From: Arthrobacter_J sp038199985
GTDB lineage: Bacteria; Actinomycetota; Actinomycetes; Actinomycetales; Micrococcaceae
Reading direction: 5' to 3'
Assembly (NCBI GenBank): GCA_038199985.1
Contig: JBBPYK010000062.1
Location: forward strand, 1 to 64,000
DNA: 64,000 nucleotides
This document shows, in pieces, positions 62,318 through 64,000 of this stretch; within the stretch, counting starts at the first letter, position 1, and each line of letters begins with the position of its first letter. The position numbers and the translations under genes are program-made. The notes beneath the pieces were generated by a model, which had not been told where the DNA came from, made no database searches, and saw only the letters and a list, made by a program, of their open reading frames with translations.

Positions 62318-62338
62318 TTTCGGTAGCCGAGTCTGCCA

Positions 62339-62399
62339 ATCTGTCGTGCAGCTAGCGGGCCTTCGAACGGGCAGACCAACCGCGATCTGCACGACAGAT
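62339..62399. terminator. Bidirectional palindrome between convergent genes
   Basis: Perfect 13-base arms ATCTGTCGTGCAG (62339-62351) and complement (62387-62399), 35-base loop. It lies between the small acidic protein gene and the opposing lipoprotein gene. Confidence 0.6.
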
Positions 62400-62456
62400 G
62401 TGCGTGCGCCTGCGATCTTGGTCTGGGCCGGTCGGCGGACGTTCAGGCCCAGCGGA

Positions 62457-63041
62457 CTAAGGTTTCGAAGTCTGTGTAGAGTCCATCGGTGTGGCCAGTC
62501 CACCGGAGATGACAATCTCCACAGGGACATTGCCCGTGGGGTTGTCCCGTTGGAGTGCGGCCTCGACCGCAGGAATCTTGTCTTTAGCAACTGCGATAGT
62601 CACCGTGCCGGTGCGGCCGTCGAAGCTGATCCGGTGAATACTCGTTGCGAGTTCCGGCCGGAGCTTGCCTTGCCACGCCGTCAGCGATGAGACCGACTTC
62701 TCAAGTTGCTCACTGTTGAGCTCAACAATGCGCGGTTCCGCCCCAGCATCGGATACCGCTTGCGCAGCCTCCTCGCTGGTGACCGCTACGTGCAGTTGTC
62801 CGGATTCAATCCAGCCCTGCGAGTAGGCTCCTCCAAGTTCCTCACGAAGCCGGTCATTGAGCAGTAAGAGCTCGGTGGCGTCCCCGGAACTTTCAGGCTG
62901 CATGGTTGTGGGCTTTCCTGACATGGTGATCGTTGGATGGCTGTTTACAGAGCTTTCCGACGTCGGCCCGCAGGCTGTGATGGTCACGGTCCCGGCGGCA
63001 GTCAGTAGTGCTGTGACGACGACAGCCTTGATTCGACTCAT
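62457..63041 (-). CDS. Lipoprotein resembling a streptogrisin-type propeptide
   Basis: Predicted lipoprotein of 194 residues: signal with lipobox TITAC-G near residue 25, then a polar linker, then about 130 residues that follow the streptogrisin/alpha-lytic protease prodomain pattern: LGGAYSQGWIESGQLHVAVT, AQAVSDAGAEPRIVELNSEQ, then ISFDGRTGTVTIAV. No protease domain follows. ATG 63041 is seven bases from AGGAGG; a GTG at 63047 is too close. It lies 39 bases after the LPXTG gene on the same strand, so they probably form an operon. The function may be inhibition or folding of an outside protease; this is inference. Confidence 0.65.
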   Translation of the reverse strand: MSRIKAVVVTALLTAAGTVTITACGPTSESSVNSHPTITMSGKPTTMQPESSGDATELLLLNDRLREELGGAYSQGWIESGQLHVAVTSEEAAQAVSDAGAEPRIVELNSEQLEKSVSSLTAWQGKLRPELATSIHRISFDGRTGTVTIAVAKDKIPAVEAALQRDNPTGNVPVEIVISGGLATPMDSTQTSKP

Positions 63042-63080
63042 CGGCACTCCTCCTGGGTGACTTGGTGCGTAGACGGGCAG

Positions 63081-64000
63081 TTAGCCTTCGAGCCCACGAC
63101 GTCGGAACAGCATGAAGGCGCTTCCGGCCAAGAGCAGGACGCCGCCAGCGGCACCGATGGACATCATGACGTTGGAGCTACCAGTTTTGGGCAGTTCGTT
63201 GGACACAGCGGCCTCGTCGTTGTCGTCCTCATTGGCGACCGGCGTTGAATCTCCCGCAGGTACTGCCGTTGTGGACGTGCTTGTTGGCTCGGGTGCCGAC
63301 TTGGTAGGCGGCTCCGTGGTTTCCGGCGATGGCGCTGTTGCTGCCGTGACCGTCACGGACATGCTCGCGGTGCCAGAGGTCATGTCCGAAATTGTTTGTG
63401 TGGCGTCGATGGTGTGCGTTCCAGTGTCAAAGGGGCCCGGCACATCAACGCTCCATGCTCCGTCGACCACGTCGGCTTCGATGTTGATCTCGTCGTTGAC
63501 AGTCACGAGAACCATTGCACCATCGATGCCGGTACCGTCGATGGTTTCGGGTCCGCCCTCTTCGTAGGAGAACACTTGCCCGTCGCTGGGGGAAGTAATG
63601 ACCGGTTTGGCTGGGACAACCTTGAAGCTACTGGAAGTAGCGTTCGACGACACCCCGCCGAGCCGCTGGACTGCCTTGACTGTGTACTGACCGTAGCGCA
63701 GTGCCTCATCGGGTTTGTACGTCCAGGTGCCATCCTTGGCAACCTTGACCTCGCCCGTGACGTCCTCGGTCAACACCACAGTGGCACCGGGAATGCCAGA
63801 ACCGGAGATACTCTCGACAAACGACGTCATCCTCGCACCATCCTTCGGCGTGGAAATTGCCGGAGCAGCCAGAATAGCTGTGAGAGTGTACGTCTTGGTC
63901 GCGGAGGTGCTGAAGCCGTTTTGGCTCTGGACAGTGAAGGTGAATTTGCCGGGCGTGGATGGAGCATTGAAGCTCCATTCGCCGTCCTTGACGGGCACAC
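63081..64000 (-). CDS. LPXTG surface protein with Ig-like repeats (N-terminus outside window)
   Basis: The visible 306 residues end in a sortase signal: LPKTGSS, a hydrophobic helix (GAAGGVLLLAGSAFMLF) and a basic tail RRRGLEG. Before it lies a Thr/Pro/Ser spacer and at least three Ig-like repeats of about 90 residues, each with a closing block of the type KDGTWTYKPDEALRYGQYTV or VDGAWSVDVPGPFDTGTHTI. It should be anchored to peptidoglycan by a class A or housekeeping sortase and probably binds a surface or sugar. The start codon lies beyond position 64000. Confidence 0.85.
   Translation of the reverse strand, partial: VPVKDGEWSFNAPSTPGKFTFTVQSQNGFSTSATKTYTLTAILAAPAISTPKDGARMTSFVESISGSGIPGATVVLTEDVTGEVKVAKDGTWTYKPDEALRYGQYTVKAVQRLGGVSSNATSSSFKVVPAKPVITSPSDGQVFSYEEGGPETIDGTGIDGAMVLVTVNDEINIEADVVDGAWSVDVPGPFDTGTHTIDATQTISDMTSGTASMSVTVTAATAPSPETTEPPTKSAPEPTSTSTTAVPAGDSTPVANEDDNDEAAVSNELPKTGSSNVMMSIGAAGGVLLLAGSAFMLFRRRGLEG

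Overview
The window looks like a chromosomal segment of a high-GC Gram-positive bacterium of the order Micrococcales, most likely an Arthrobacter-type member of the Micrococcaceae. The reasons are the actinobacterial gene types (mycothiol-isomerase-like protein, DrrAB-type exporter, PadR/HAAS pairs, actinobacterial MenC), frequent GTG/TTG starts and the PaaR-type regulation. No phage, plasmid, transposase, CRISPR, rRNA or tRNA was recognised.

Layout. 0-11.5 kb: the 3'-truncated acylphosphatase gene, menC with a coupled 42-aa membrane protein, a PAP2 phosphatase, and a run of transport genes (four MFS exporters, one of them coupled to an ArsR regulator, and a CPA1 Na+/H+ antiporter) mixed with a PRC-barrel protein and a deaminase. 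11.5-25.3 kb: a minus-strand biosynthetic operon. It holds a tiny secreted protein, a 3565-aa trimodular NRPS (C-A-T-C-A-T-C-A-T-TE), MbtH, a DrrA/DrrB ABC exporter and a phosphopantetheinyl transferase. All three A domains have nearly the same acidic pocket code, so the product is probably an acyl-capped tripeptide of one basic amino acid. 25.6-26.9 kb: a LysM-NlpC/P60 cell-wall hydrolase under a clear c-di-AMP (ydaO/yuaA) riboswitch. 28.2-32.5 kb: branched-chain 2-oxoacid dehydrogenase E1alpha/E1beta/E2 with a divergent Lrp/AsnC regulator.

32.8-37.5 kb: the phenylacetyl-CoA epoxidase operon paaABCDE plus paaG. The rest of this pathway lies in two other places: paaI-paaK-paaR (45.5-48.0 kb) and paaZ (59.9-61.9 kb). 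A shared operator-like motif, GACCGnnCGTTC, lies before paaA, paaR and paaZ, with a weaker site before paaI. This makes one dispersed TetR (PaaR) regulon visible inside the window. Between these blocks are two PadR-HAAS membrane-protein pairs (one with a decayed PadR), a GNAT acetyltransferase bracketed by 77-bp repeats, a beta-lactamase-type hydrolase, oligopeptidase B, an EAL phosphodiesterase with a coupled DUF1059 protein, and a formamidase/APC permease/iminopeptidase group with a GntR regulator. There are also a phosphoglycerol-transferase-type sulfatase and an operon of a PLP aldolase-like protein, a sugar-lactone oxidase and a DUF429 protein, followed by a Crp/Fnr regulator with a possible 10-codon leader ORF.

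62.4-64.0 kb: a surface module made of an LPXTG protein with Ig-like repeats (N-terminus outside the window) and a lipoprotein that resembles the propeptide of streptogrisin/alpha-lytic proteases but has no protease domain. Long perfect palindromes sit at many gene ends, particularly between convergent genes.
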